A stretch of 6,729 nt of DNA from an uncultured Clostridia bacterium (GCA_947623615.1 CANQHH010000069.1:1-6729); one strand, 5' to 3'. Shown: positions 1 to 5,731, counted from the stretch's first letter. Program-made: numbers and translations. Notes: generated from the letters alone by a model not told the origin.

Positions 1-149
1 CCTGGAAGAATTTTTATATAATTCATTCTTAACTTTCCAGAAATATGAGCTAAAATTTGATGTCCATTTTCAAGCTCTACTTTAAAATTAGTATTTGGTA
101 ATGTTTCTATAACAGTTCCTTCTACTTCTATAACATCCTCTTTTGACAT
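1..149 (-). CDS. infA: Translation initiation factor IF-1, 5' part (runs off the window)
   Basis: IF1 binds the ribosomal A site of the 30S subunit and acts with IF2 and IF3 in initiation. The first 49 codons and part of the fiftieth are present. The translation begins MSKEDVIEVEGTVIETLPN and continues through the OB-fold segment FKVELENGHQILAHISGK to RMNYIKILPG, which is the classic IF1 signature at the usual positions. About 20 further residues would lie outside the window. The ATG at 149-147 has a GGAGGG Shine-Dalgarno at 154-159, four bases upstream. A near-consensus promoter and a stem-loop lie just upstream, so infA probably has its own transcript as well as read-through from map. The family assignment is very secure; the 3' end cannot be assessed. 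Confidence 0.97.
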   Translation of the reverse strand, partial: MSKEDVIEVEGTVIETLPNTNFKVELENGHQILAHISGKLRMNYIKILP

Positions 150-234
150 ATTACCCTCCGTTTTTCTCTTATTTTTGTAAAATACCGAGACTTTTCTATT
201 TTACAAACAATATCTTCTATAGTATATAACAAAT
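150..234 (-). promoter_or_regulatory. map-infA intergenic leader
   Basis: This 85-nt gap holds the -10 box of a predicted promoter, the predicted transcription start near 213-214, an 11-bp perfect stem-loop (174-207) and the infA Shine-Dalgarno (154-159). It has no T-tract after the stem on the minus strand, so it does not look like a terminator of map transcription. It is the longest gap but one in the window and the only one with a convincing promoter. Some clostridia carry a small KOW-domain protein gene between map and infA; there is no room for it here. Confidence 0.6.
174..207 (-). promoter_or_regulatory. Stem-loop in the infA 5' leader
   Basis: The arms at 207-197 and 184-174 are perfectly complementary over 11 bp (TTTGTAAAATA in the sense strand), with a 12-base loop at 196-185. 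The structure begins about six bases after the predicted start of the infA transcript and ends about 15 bases before the Shine-Dalgarno. No U-run follows, so a rho-independent terminator is unlikely. It could be a 5' stabilising hairpin or a protein-binding site; neither can be decided from the sequence. The AU-only character (9 of 11 or more pairs are A-U) makes it only moderately stable. Confidence 0.5.
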
Positions 235-249
235 TTAACCTAATGTCAA
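221..249 (-). promoter_or_regulatory. Predicted sigma-A promoter for infA
   Basis: On the minus strand a perfect -35 box TTGACA (249-244) is followed by exactly 17 bases and then TATACT (226-221), which matches the -10 consensus at five of six positions. The -35 box is formed by the map codons for Leu253 and Thr254 and the spacer spans the map stop codon. Transcription would start near 213-214, giving a leader of about 64 nt before the infA ATG. The element would let infA and the downstream alpha-operon genes be expressed separately from spc. Box quality and spacing are seen in the sequence; activity is inferred. Confidence 0.7.
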
Positions 250-1005
250 TATCTCTGGCTCTTTTTCTGTAATTAAAATTGTATTTTCGTAATGTGCTGA
301 CAAGCTTTCATCATCTGTCAAAATTGTCCAACCATCATCTGCTTGATATATTTCATTTTTTCCCATAATAACCATAGGCTCAATTGCAAGTGTCATACCT
401 GGTTCTAATCTTATTCCTTTGCCCTTTTTACCATAATTAGGTATTCCTGGATCTTCATGCATTTGTCTGCCTATTCCATGACCTTGAAATTCTCTTACCA
501 CACTATAGCCATTTTGCTCTACAAACTCACCTATAGCATGTGAAATATCTCCAATCCTGTTACCTTTTACAGCATATTTAATTCCTTCAAAAAAGGCCTG
601 TTTTGTGATTTCCACCAATCTTTTTGCTTCTTTTGACACATCGCCTACTAAGAAAGTTCTTGCAGCATCACCATTAAAACCATCTTTACAAACCACTAAA
701 TCTATGCTTACAATATCTCCATCCCTTATAATTTTTTTATTTGATGGTATACCATGTATAACTTCATCATTTATTGATATACATAAGGTAGATGGAAAAT
801 CTGGAACTCCCCTCATTCCACTAGGATATCCTTTTTGAGCTGGTATTCCACCATTTTCGATAATTATTTTTTCTGCAAACTTGTCTAATTCCATAGTAGA
901 TATTCCTGGTTTTATAACTTTTTCAATTTCTTTGTAAACTAAACTTGTTACTTTGCAAGCTTCTCGCATTAACTCAATTTCTTTTTTTGATTTTATAGTT
1001 ACCAA
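235..1005 (-). CDS. map: Methionine aminopeptidase, type I
   Basis: Cytosolic dinuclear-metal enzyme that removes the initiator methionine from nascent proteins. The 256-residue length fits a type Ia enzyme without N-terminal extension. The five metal ligands are visible: Asp102 (VSIDL), Asp113 (NGDAART), His176 (GHGIG), Glu209 (AIEP) and Glu240 (HYEN). The conserved active-site histidines are at 84 (IHGIP) and 183 (MHEDP). The start is TTG at 1005-1003: the resulting VTIKSKKEIELMREA matches the family N-terminus, and a GGAGGG Shine-Dalgarno sits four bases upstream. The gene lies 13 nt after adk, as is usual in Bacillota, and is probably cotranscribed with it. Compared with the family pattern GY-x-GFP-x-S-x-C, residues about 60-71 appear to hold an insertion of roughly eight residues (PSGMRGVPD). 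Its last codons double as the infA -35 box. Confidence 0.96.
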   Translation of the reverse strand: MVTIKSKKEIELMREACKVTSLVYKEIEKVIKPGISTMELDKFAEKIIIENGGIPAQKGYPSGMRGVPDFPSTLCISINDEVIHGIPSNKKIIRDGDIVSIDLVVCKDGFNGDAARTFLVGDVSKEAKRLVEITKQAFFEGIKYAVKGNRIGDISHAIGEFVEQNGYSVVREFQGHGIGRQMHEDPGIPNYGKKGKGIRLEPGMTLAIEPMVIMGKNEIYQADDGWTILTDDESLSAHYENTILITEKEPEILTLG

Positions 1006-1018
1006 TTTACCCTCCGTA

Positions 1019-1678
1019 TTACGAATTTACATTTTTTAAATATTGCTCTATATCCTCAACTGCTTTATCTAAATCCTTTGGATATATAGAATATATCGCA
1101 TTATTTTTCTTATAAAATTCTACTAATTCCTTTGAATTTTCATAATATACAGCTAATCTCTTTCTTACAGTTTCTTCATTATCGTCATCTCTTCTTTTTA
1201 GAGTACTTCCGCAAACATCACAGATTCCCTCTTTTTTAGGAGGTTTTGTTGCAGTATTAAATATTGCTCCACATTTTTTATTTGAACATGTTACCCTATT
1301 TACAATTCTTTTTATAATTTCTTCATCAGGTACACTTAATTCTATTGCAACACATTTATCTGTTTTATTATTTTTTAAAATAAATTCCTCTAAAGATTTA
1401 GCTTGTTTTTCTGTTCTTGGGTATCCATCTAAAATTGCGCCATTTTCCACATCTTCTTCTAATAATCTTGTATTTACAGTTTCTATAACAACATCATCAG
1501 GAACCAATAAGCCATTTGATATATAGCCTTCTATTTTTTGTCCAAGTTCTGTCTTTTTATTGATTTGCTCTCTGAAAATATCTCCAGTAGATATATGCAT
1601 TAAATTCATATTTTCAGATAATATTTTTCCTATTGTACCTTTTCCAGTTCCCGGAGCTCCTAACATTATTATATACAT
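1019..1678 (-). CDS. adk: Adenylate kinase, zinc-lid type
   Basis: Cytosolic enzyme that interconverts ATP plus AMP and two ADP. The P-loop GAPGTGKGT is at residues 7-15, the AMP-binding TGD at 31-33 and the DGYPRT motif at 84-89 (more often DGFPRT). The lid, about residues 125-162, carries four cysteines at 131, 136, 153 and 156, so it should bind structural zinc as in many Gram-positive enzymes; the first pair is spaced C-x4-C rather than the common C-x2-C. The RRDDDN stretch at 162-167 is the conserved arginine/aspartate segment after the lid. Length 219 fits the long-lid form. The ATG at 1678-1676 gives the family N-terminus; the AGGAG is nine bases upstream, with an out-of-frame ATG-TAA in between. 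It follows secY by 96 nt and precedes map by 13 nt. Confidence 0.97.
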   Translation of the reverse strand: MYIIMLGAPGTGKGTIGKILSENMNLMHISTGDIFREQINKKTELGQKIEGYISNGLLVPDDVVIETVNTRLLEEDVENGAILDGYPRTEKQAKSLEEFILKNNKTDKCVAIELSVPDEEIIKRIVNRVTCSNKKCGAIFNTATKPPKKEGICDVCGSTLKRRDDDNEETVRKRLAVYYENSKELVEFYKKNNAIYSIYPKDLDKAVEDIEQYLKNVNS

Positions 1679-1774
1679 TACATCTCACTCCTATTTCATA
1701 TATTAAAACGCATTTATCAGAGGAAAATTTATTATTTAAATTTGTCCTCTGATTTATGCTACTTTCTTGTTTCT
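1679..1774 (-). promoter_or_regulatory. secY-adk intergenic region with inverted repeat
   Basis: This is the longest gap in the window. It holds a long inverted repeat: nine paired bases (1753-1745 with 1724-1716, ATCAGAGGA in the sense strand), extended after a symmetric two-base internal loop by four more pairs (1759-1756 with 1713-1710). The loop is about 20 bases and AT-rich, and may pair partly within itself. On the sense strand the stem is followed by GTTTTAATA, a poor U-tract, so this is at best a leaky terminator. Attenuation, an RNA processing site or mRNA 3'-end protection of the spc part are alternatives. The adk Shine-Dalgarno follows near 1688-1692. I found no good promoter in the gap. 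Confidence 0.55.
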
Positions 1775-3118
1775 TTAATCTAAAAATCCCTTATAATGTC
1801 TCATTACAAGTTGAGATTCTAATTGTTGTACAACTTCTAGTGCAACTCCAACTACGATTAATATTGAAGTTCCACCAAATGCTAAATCAACATTAGGTAT
1901 AAACCTTACCATCATCGGAATAATAGCTATAATTGCTAAATATAATCCTCCAAACCATGTTAATTTACTTATAACTGAAGATAAATAATCTGTTGTAGGT
2001 TTTCCTGCTCTAATTCCTGGAATGAATCCACCATTTCTTTTAATTGTATTTGAAATTTCTGCTGGATTGAATGTTGCGTATGTATAAAAGAATGTAAATC
2101 CAAGAATTAATAACAAATATATAAGAGCATTCGCTATTGTATATCCTATTGGTAACATTTGACCATTTATCATAGTTGTTGATGTTGCTATTGAAAGTTT
2201 ATATACTCCTGCCCAAAATCCAGTTTGTGCCTCAATATTTGGTACTATCATCTGGATAATCATAGCTGGGAATGTCATAAATGATGAAGCAAAAATTATA
2301 GGCATTACACCAGCCATTGCTGGTTTAACTGGAATATGAGTATTTTGTGCTCCAACCATTTTTCTTCCTGCAACCTTTTTTGAATATTGTACTGGTACTC
2401 TTCTTTCTGCTTGTTGTACAAATACAACTGCTGTAATTAACACAATTGCACCTATTATAATTCCTAAAGACATTAATAATCCAGTCGTACTAAATTGACC
2501 TGCATTATTAAATAATAATTGCCATACTGTTGTTATTCCTGATGGAAGTCCTGAAACGATACCAACAAATATAATCATTGATATACCATTTCCAATTCCT
2601 TTATTTGTTATTTCATCTCCTAACCACATTAGTAATGCGGTTCCTGTCATTAATGATAATATAATTGTAACTCCTGTTAATATTTCTGAGTTAATGAATA
2701 TTCCTGAAGATCTATATGAGAAGAATAGAACTGTTGCTTCTATCAAAGCTAACACTATTGTCATAATTTTTGTGTATCTATTGAATTTTCTTCTTCCATC
2801 TTCTCCTCCTTCTTTAGTTAATTTTTCTAAAGAAGGTATAACCATTGATAATAATTGCATTACAATTGATGCAGTAATATATGGACTTATTGACATTGCA
2901 AAAATTGAAAATCTAGAAAATGCACCTCCAGAAATCAAGTCTATAAGTCCTGCCATTCCATTTGCACTACTACTCATATATTCTGCTAGAGTAAAAGTGT
3001 CAACACCTGGAACCGTGATATAACAACCTAATCTAAATATTACTATTAATAATAGTGTATATAACATTTTCTTTCTAACTGCTGGGGTTTTTAGTGCGTT
3101 TTTTATTGTTTTAAACAA
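1775..3118 (-). CDS. secY: Protein translocase channel subunit SecY
   Basis: Central membrane channel of the Sec translocon, working with SecE, SecG, SecA and ribosomes. The 447 residues show ten hydrophobic segments at roughly 18-36, 72-92, 116-136, 147-167, 178-200, 213-235, 268-292, 327-348, 383-405 and 415-432. The plug region is near 58-71 (GLIDLISGGAFSRFS). The cytosolic loop QQAERRVPVQYSKK (235-248) and the loop NPAEISNTIKRNGGFIPGIR (351-370), which contact SecA and ribosomes, are typical. The start is TTG at 3118-3116, directly after the rplO TAG stop, with an AGAGGTG Shine-Dalgarno inside the rplO 3' end; the N-terminus MFKTIKNALK aligns with other Bacillota SecY proteins. Translation is probably coupled to rplO. 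No truncation is seen. Confidence 0.98.
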   Translation of the reverse strand: MFKTIKNALKTPAVRKKMLYTLLLIVIFRLGCYITVPGVDTFTLAEYMSSSANGMAGLIDLISGGAFSRFSIFAMSISPYITASIVMQLLSMVIPSLEKLTKEGGEDGRRKFNRYTKIMTIVLALIEATVLFFSYRSSGIFINSEILTGVTIILSLMTGTALLMWLGDEITNKGIGNGISMIIFVGIVSGLPSGITTVWQLLFNNAGQFSTTGLLMSLGIIIGAIVLITAVVFVQQAERRVPVQYSKKVAGRKMVGAQNTHIPVKPAMAGVMPIIFASSFMTFPAMIIQMIVPNIEAQTGFWAGVYKLSIATSTTMINGQMLPIGYTIANALIYLLLILGFTFFYTYATFNPAEISNTIKRNGGFIPGIRAGKPTTDYLSSVISKLTWFGGLYLAIIAIIPMMVRFIPNVDLAFGGTSILIVVGVALEVVQQLESQLVMRHYKGFLD

Positions 3119-3553
3119 CTAAATCACCTCTGTCTTTCCACCCAATGATTCAATTTTTTGGGCTGCTGCTTTAGTAAATCTTACAGCTTTTACTGTTAAT
3201 TTTTTCTCTAAATTACCTGTTGCTAATATTACAATTCCATCTTTAGCTTTACTAATTATTCCGTCTTCAATTAATGATTCTGCTGTAACTACATCAGAAG
3301 TTGATTTATTTAACATTGTTAATGTTACTTCTGTATAGTCTTTTGCATGTATATTAGTAAAACCTCTTTTAGGTAATCTTCTATATAATGGTGTTTGACC
3401 ACCTTCAAAACCTCTTCTTACTCCGCCTCCAGATCTAGCTTTTTGACCTTTTTGACCACGTCCAGAAGTTTTTCCTAAACCAGAACCGATTCCACGTCCA
3501 ACTCTTGTTCTCTTTTCATTTTTTTGCGCTGGCTTTAATTCATCTAGTTTCAT
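3119..3553 (-). CDS. rplO: 50S ribosomal protein L15 (uL15)
   Basis: Large-subunit assembly and structural protein. The 144 residues start MKLDELKPAQ, followed by the glycine- and arginine-rich extension with GRGIGSGLGKTSGRGQKGQKARSG split over residues 19-42 and the GFEGGQTPLYRRLPKRGF segment at 49-66. The C-terminal globular part contains the expected VKAVRFTKAAAQKIESLGG. Start and length fit the family. The ATG at 3553-3551 lies 12 bases from an AGGAGG core, longer than usual. Upstream, only 29 nt separate it from rpsE, where rpmD would normally stand. Its stop codon TAG touches the TTG start of secY, and its last codons carry the secY Shine-Dalgarno. Confidence 0.98.
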   Translation of the reverse strand: MKLDELKPAQKNEKRTRVGRGIGSGLGKTSGRGQKGQKARSGGGVRRGFEGGQTPLYRRLPKRGFTNIHAKDYTEVTLTMLNKSTSDVVTAESLIEDGIISKAKDGIVILATGNLEKKLTVKAVRFTKAAAQKIESLGGKTEVI

Positions 3554-3582
3554 TATGCAATTACACCTCCTATTTTTTTATT

Positions 3583-4074
3583 TTATAAAATTTCTTCTAC
3601 TTTTTTTCCTCTTTTTTTAGCTACTTGCTCTATTGTTTGCATAGATTTCAAACCTTCTAATGTAGCATAAACAACATTTCTTGGATTATTTGTTCCTATA
3701 ACTTTAGTCCTAATATCTCTATAACCAGCAAGCTCTAAAACAGGTCTAACACTACCACCTGCAATAACTCCAGTACCTTCTTCAGCTGGTTTTAGTAATA
3801 CGTTAGCACTACCAAATTTTCCAACATATTCGTGTGGTATAGTTGTTCCTACTATTGGAACTTCTACTAAATTCTTTTTAGCTTCTTCAATGGCTTTCTT
3901 TATAGCATCTGGAACTTCTGCTGCTTTACCATTACCTACACCTACATGACCATTTTCGTCGCCAACAACAACTACTGCACTAAATCTAAAAGTTCTTCCA
4001 CCTTTCACAACCTTTGCAACTCTGTTAATTGCTACAACTTTTTCTTTTAATTCAGATGTATTTTCTGATTGCAC
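3583..4074 (-). CDS. rpsE: 30S ribosomal protein S5 (uS5)
   Basis: Small-subunit protein near the mRNA entry and decoding region, involved in fidelity. The 163 residues show the N-terminal double-stranded-RNA-binding-like domain EKVVAINRVAKVVKGGRTFRF near 11-31, including the KGGR loop that is the site of spectinomycin resistance changes in other bacteria and looks wild type here. VGDENGHVGVGNGKA and VPDAIKKAIEEAKKNL follow. The C-terminal domain has GTGVIAGGSVRPVLELAG (100-117) and GTNNPRNVVYATLEGL. The start is GTG at 4074-4072 with AAGGAGG eight bases upstream; the resulting N-terminus has the usual length. It lies between rplR (47 nt) and rplO (29 nt), with no rpmD between. Confidence 0.98.
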   Translation of the reverse strand: MQSENTSELKEKVVAINRVAKVVKGGRTFRFSAVVVVGDENGHVGVGNGKAAEVPDAIKKAIEEAKKNLVEVPIVGTTIPHEYVGKFGSANVLLKPAEEGTGVIAGGSVRPVLELAGYRDIRTKVIGTNNPRNVVYATLEGLKSMQTIEQVAKKRGKKVEEIL

Positions 4075-4121
4075 TTTATTTTCCTCCTTTTTTCTGATAT
4101 TCTACCTAACTACGGTATTTA

Positions 4122-4481
4122 TTAGAATTTTAATCCGCCTTCTCTAGCAGCATCTGCTAATTCTTTAACAACACCATGATAAATATATCCACCCCTGTCA
4201 AAGACTACAGTTTCTATTTTTTTCTCTAAAGCTCTTTTTGCGATTAAAGCTCCTACTTCTTTTGCTGCTTCTTTGTTTGAATGTTTTGTTTTTACTTCTT
4301 TATCAAGTGTTGATGCTTGAGCTAAAGTATTTCCTTTTACATCATCAATTACTTGTACATAAATATTGTTATTACTTCTATATACGCATAATCTTGGACA
4401 TTCTGCTGTTCCTGAGATTTTTTTACGAACTCTTAAATGTCTTCTTGCTCTTTCAGCTTTTCTATCAATCTTTGTAATCAT
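4122..4481 (-). CDS. rplR: 50S ribosomal protein L18 (uL18)
   Basis: Large-subunit protein that binds 5S rRNA together with L5. The 119 residues match the family length. Visible signatures are the basic N-terminus KAERARRHLRVRKKISGT (8-25), PRLCVYRSNNNIYVQVIDD (29-47), the helix NKEAAKEVGALIAKRALEK and the strongly conserved end VVFDRGGYIYHGVVKELADA then AREGGLKF. The ATG at 4481-4479 is preceded by AAAGGAG at a five-base spacing. A 56-nt gap from rplF contains a small imperfect hairpin just upstream of the ribosome binding site. No anomaly in the protein is seen. Confidence 0.98.
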   Translation of the reverse strand: MITKIDRKAERARRHLRVRKKISGTAECPRLCVYRSNNNIYVQVIDDVKGNTLAQASTLDKEVKTKHSNKEAAKEVGALIAKRALEKKIETVVFDRGGYIYHGVVKELADAAREGGLKF

Positions 4482-4495
4482 TTTTTCTCCTTTCT

Positions 4496-4517
4496 AACTA
4501 AAGTAACAGCCTTAGTT
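4496..4517 (-). promoter_or_regulatory. Small hairpin between rplF and rplR
   Basis: In the transcript, AACTAAGG (4517-4510) can pair with CTTTAGTT (4503-4496) over eight positions, one of them G-U, around a six-base loop. It ends a few bases before the rplR Shine-Dalgarno. There is no U-tract after it. It may only be a junction structure; chance in AT-rich sequence is possible. Confidence 0.35.
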
Positions 4518-4537
4518 TTCTATGATTTTATATTTTA

Positions 4538-5077
4538 TTATTTCTTACCTGCTTTACCTTCTTTACGTCTAATATGCTCATCAGCATATTTAATACCTTT
4601 ACCTCTATATACCTCAGGTGGTCTTTTTGTTCTTATAACAGCTGCAGTTTGACCAACTAATTCTTTATCAATTCCTCTTACTGTTATATGGTTTGCATCT
4701 GGAAGATCAAATGTTATTCCTGCTGGTGGATCCATCTCTACTGGATGTGAATATCCTAAATTCATTACTAATTTATTCCCCTTTTTTTGAGCTCTATAAC
4801 CAACACCATTGATTTCTAGTTCTTTTTTATATTCGTTAAGAACACCTTCTATCATATTATTTATTAATGTTCTTGTTAAACCATGTAAACTTCTATTTTC
4901 AGGGTTATCATTTGGTCTTTTTACAGTTATAACTTTATTGTCTAAAGTTACTTCCATATTTTTATGTATATCTCTTTCTAAAGTACCTTTTGGACCTTTT
5001 ACAGAGATATGATGACCATCTATTTTAACTTCTACACCATCTGGTACGTTAATAGGTTTATTTCCTATTCTTGACAT
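4538..5077 (-). CDS. rplF: 50S ribosomal protein L6 (uL6)
   Basis: Large-subunit protein near the sarcin-ricin loop and the factor-binding site. The 179 residues begin MSRIGNKPINVPDGVEVKI and include VKGPKGTLERDI, HGLTRTLINNMIEGV, the YKKELEINGVGYRA segment opening the second domain, and the C-terminal hallmark PPEVYRGKGIKYADEHIRRK followed by EGKAGKK. The reading frame is open upstream to 5110, but the ATG at 5077-5075 is chosen because it gives the family N-terminus, has AAGGAGGG nine bases upstream and avoids overlap with rpsH. The gap from rpsH is 26 nt. Confidence 0.98.
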   Translation of the reverse strand: MSRIGNKPINVPDGVEVKIDGHHISVKGPKGTLERDIHKNMEVTLDNKVITVKRPNDNPENRSLHGLTRTLINNMIEGVLNEYKKELEINGVGYRAQKKGNKLVMNLGYSHPVEMDPPAGITFDLPDANHITVRGIDKELVGQTAAVIRTKRPPEVYRGKGIKYADEHIRRKEGKAGKK

Positions 5078-5103
5078 TTTGTTTTTCCCTCCTTTTTGTT
5101 TTA

Positions 5104-5502
5104 TTACCAAACATAAGCTAGGACTTCTCCTCCTAAACCTTCTGCTCTTGCTTCTTTATCAGTTTTTATTCCTTTTGATGTTGAAATAAGTGCTATACCT
5201 AAACCATTTAAAACTCTAGGTAATTCATCTTTAGATGCATATACCCTTAATCCTGGTTTACTAATTCTTTTTAAACCATCTATTACTCTTGCACCATTTT
5301 CATCATATTTCAAAGTAATTCTTATAATACCTTGATTTGAATTATCTATCTCTTCCATCTCAGCAATGTAACCTTCTCTAAGAAGAATGTTTGCAATTGA
5401 TCTCTTCATGTTAGAAGCTGGTACATCAACTGTTTTGTGTTTTGAGCTATTTGCATTTCTAATTCTTGTTAGCATATCTGCTATTGGATCAGTTGTGTTC
5501 AA
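5104..5502 (-). CDS. rpsH: 30S ribosomal protein S8 (uS8)
   Basis: Small-subunit primary binding protein of the 16S rRNA central domain; in some bacteria it also represses the spc operon by binding its mRNA. The 132 residues contain TDPIADMLTRIRNAN near the start, VDVPASNMKRSIANILLREGYI, the ISKPGLRVYAS segment and the C-terminal GIALISTSKGIKTDKEARAE then GLGGEVLAYVW, all typical. The start is TTG at 5502-5500, preceded by AAAGGAGGG at normal spacing. The frame gives NTTDPIADML, and no ATG lies between this TTG and the conserved DPIADM. It sits 22 nt after rpsN and 26 nt before rplF. Confidence 0.97.
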   Translation of the reverse strand: MNTTDPIADMLTRIRNANSSKHKTVDVPASNMKRSIANILLREGYIAEMEEIDNSNQGIIRITLKYDENGARVIDGLKRISKPGLRVYASKDELPRVLNGLGIALISTSKGIKTDKEARAEGLGGEVLAYVW

Positions 5503-5524
5503 TTAATTTCCCTCCTTTAACTTA

Positions 5525-5710
5525 TTACCAACTTGCTTTTTTAACTCCAGGGATTTCTCCTTTATGAGCTAGTTCTCTAAAGCAAATACGGCAAATTCCG
5601 AATTTTCTTATATATGCATGTGGTCTACCACAAATCCTGCATCTATTATATTCTCTTGTCTGATATTTTTGAGTTTTTTGTTGTTTTACTTTTAAAGATT
5701 TTTTAGCCAT
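5525..5710 (-). CDS. rpsN: 30S ribosomal protein S14, zinc-binding type (uS14)
   Basis: Small-subunit head protein. This is the short zinc form of 61 residues, with four cysteines at 24, 27, 40 and 43 (CRIC and CRIC motifs) that hold one zinc ion. Typical segments are YNRCRICGRPHAYIRKFGIC and RICFRELAHKGEIPGVKKASW, the universal C-terminus. The start ATG at 5710-5708 follows a GGAG six bases upstream. The stop is followed at once by a second in-frame TAA. It lies between rplE and rpsH in standard order. Some Bacillota carry an additional zinc-free S14 elsewhere for zinc limitation; that cannot be seen here. Confidence 0.98.
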   Translation of the reverse strand: MAKKSLKVKQQKTQKYQTREYNRCRICGRPHAYIRKFGICRICFRELAHKGEIPGVKKASW

Positions 5711-5731
5711 TTCCTTCTCCTTTCATTTTAA

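Noticed and set aside
605..838. Plus-strand open frame opposite map
   Set aside because: It lies wholly antisense to a certain gene, has no Shine-Dalgarno or recognisable protein family, and mirrors map codon structure.
1700..1760. Full-strength rho-independent terminator after secY
   Set aside because: The stem is followed by only four T residues after a G and then mixed A/T, and the 20-base loop is large, so I list it as an inverted repeat of uncertain role.
2984..3006. TTGACA, 17 bases, TATATG on the minus strand inside secY
   Set aside because: The boxes fall within conserved coding sequence (GVDTFTLAEYM), the -10 match is only four of six, and no gene starts soon after it. Chance in an AT-rich gene is more likely.
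2694..3023. Plus-strand open frame of 109 codons opposite secY
   Set aside because: It is the reverse complement of SecY transmembrane codons, with no ribosome binding site or known domain. Similar antisense frames opposite rplR, rplF and rplX were rejected for the same reason.
4098..4122. TACC/GGTA mini-hairpin between rplR and rpsE
   Set aside because: A four-base stem is expected by chance at this composition.
4178..4203. TTGACA in rplR with a following TATCAT
   Set aside because: The spacing is only 14 bases and the site lies in the conserved VFDRGGYIYHG coding region, so it is not a plausible promoter.
4238..4477. Plus-strand leucine-rich open frame opposite rplR
   Set aside because: Its hydrophobic, leucine-rich look comes from the reverse complement of lysine- and glutamate-rich L18 codons. 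It is not a credible membrane protein.
5078..5110. Upstream extension of rplF by 11 codons
   Set aside because: It would overlap the rpsH stop; the downstream ATG has a strong Shine-Dalgarno and gives the standard MSRIGNKP start.
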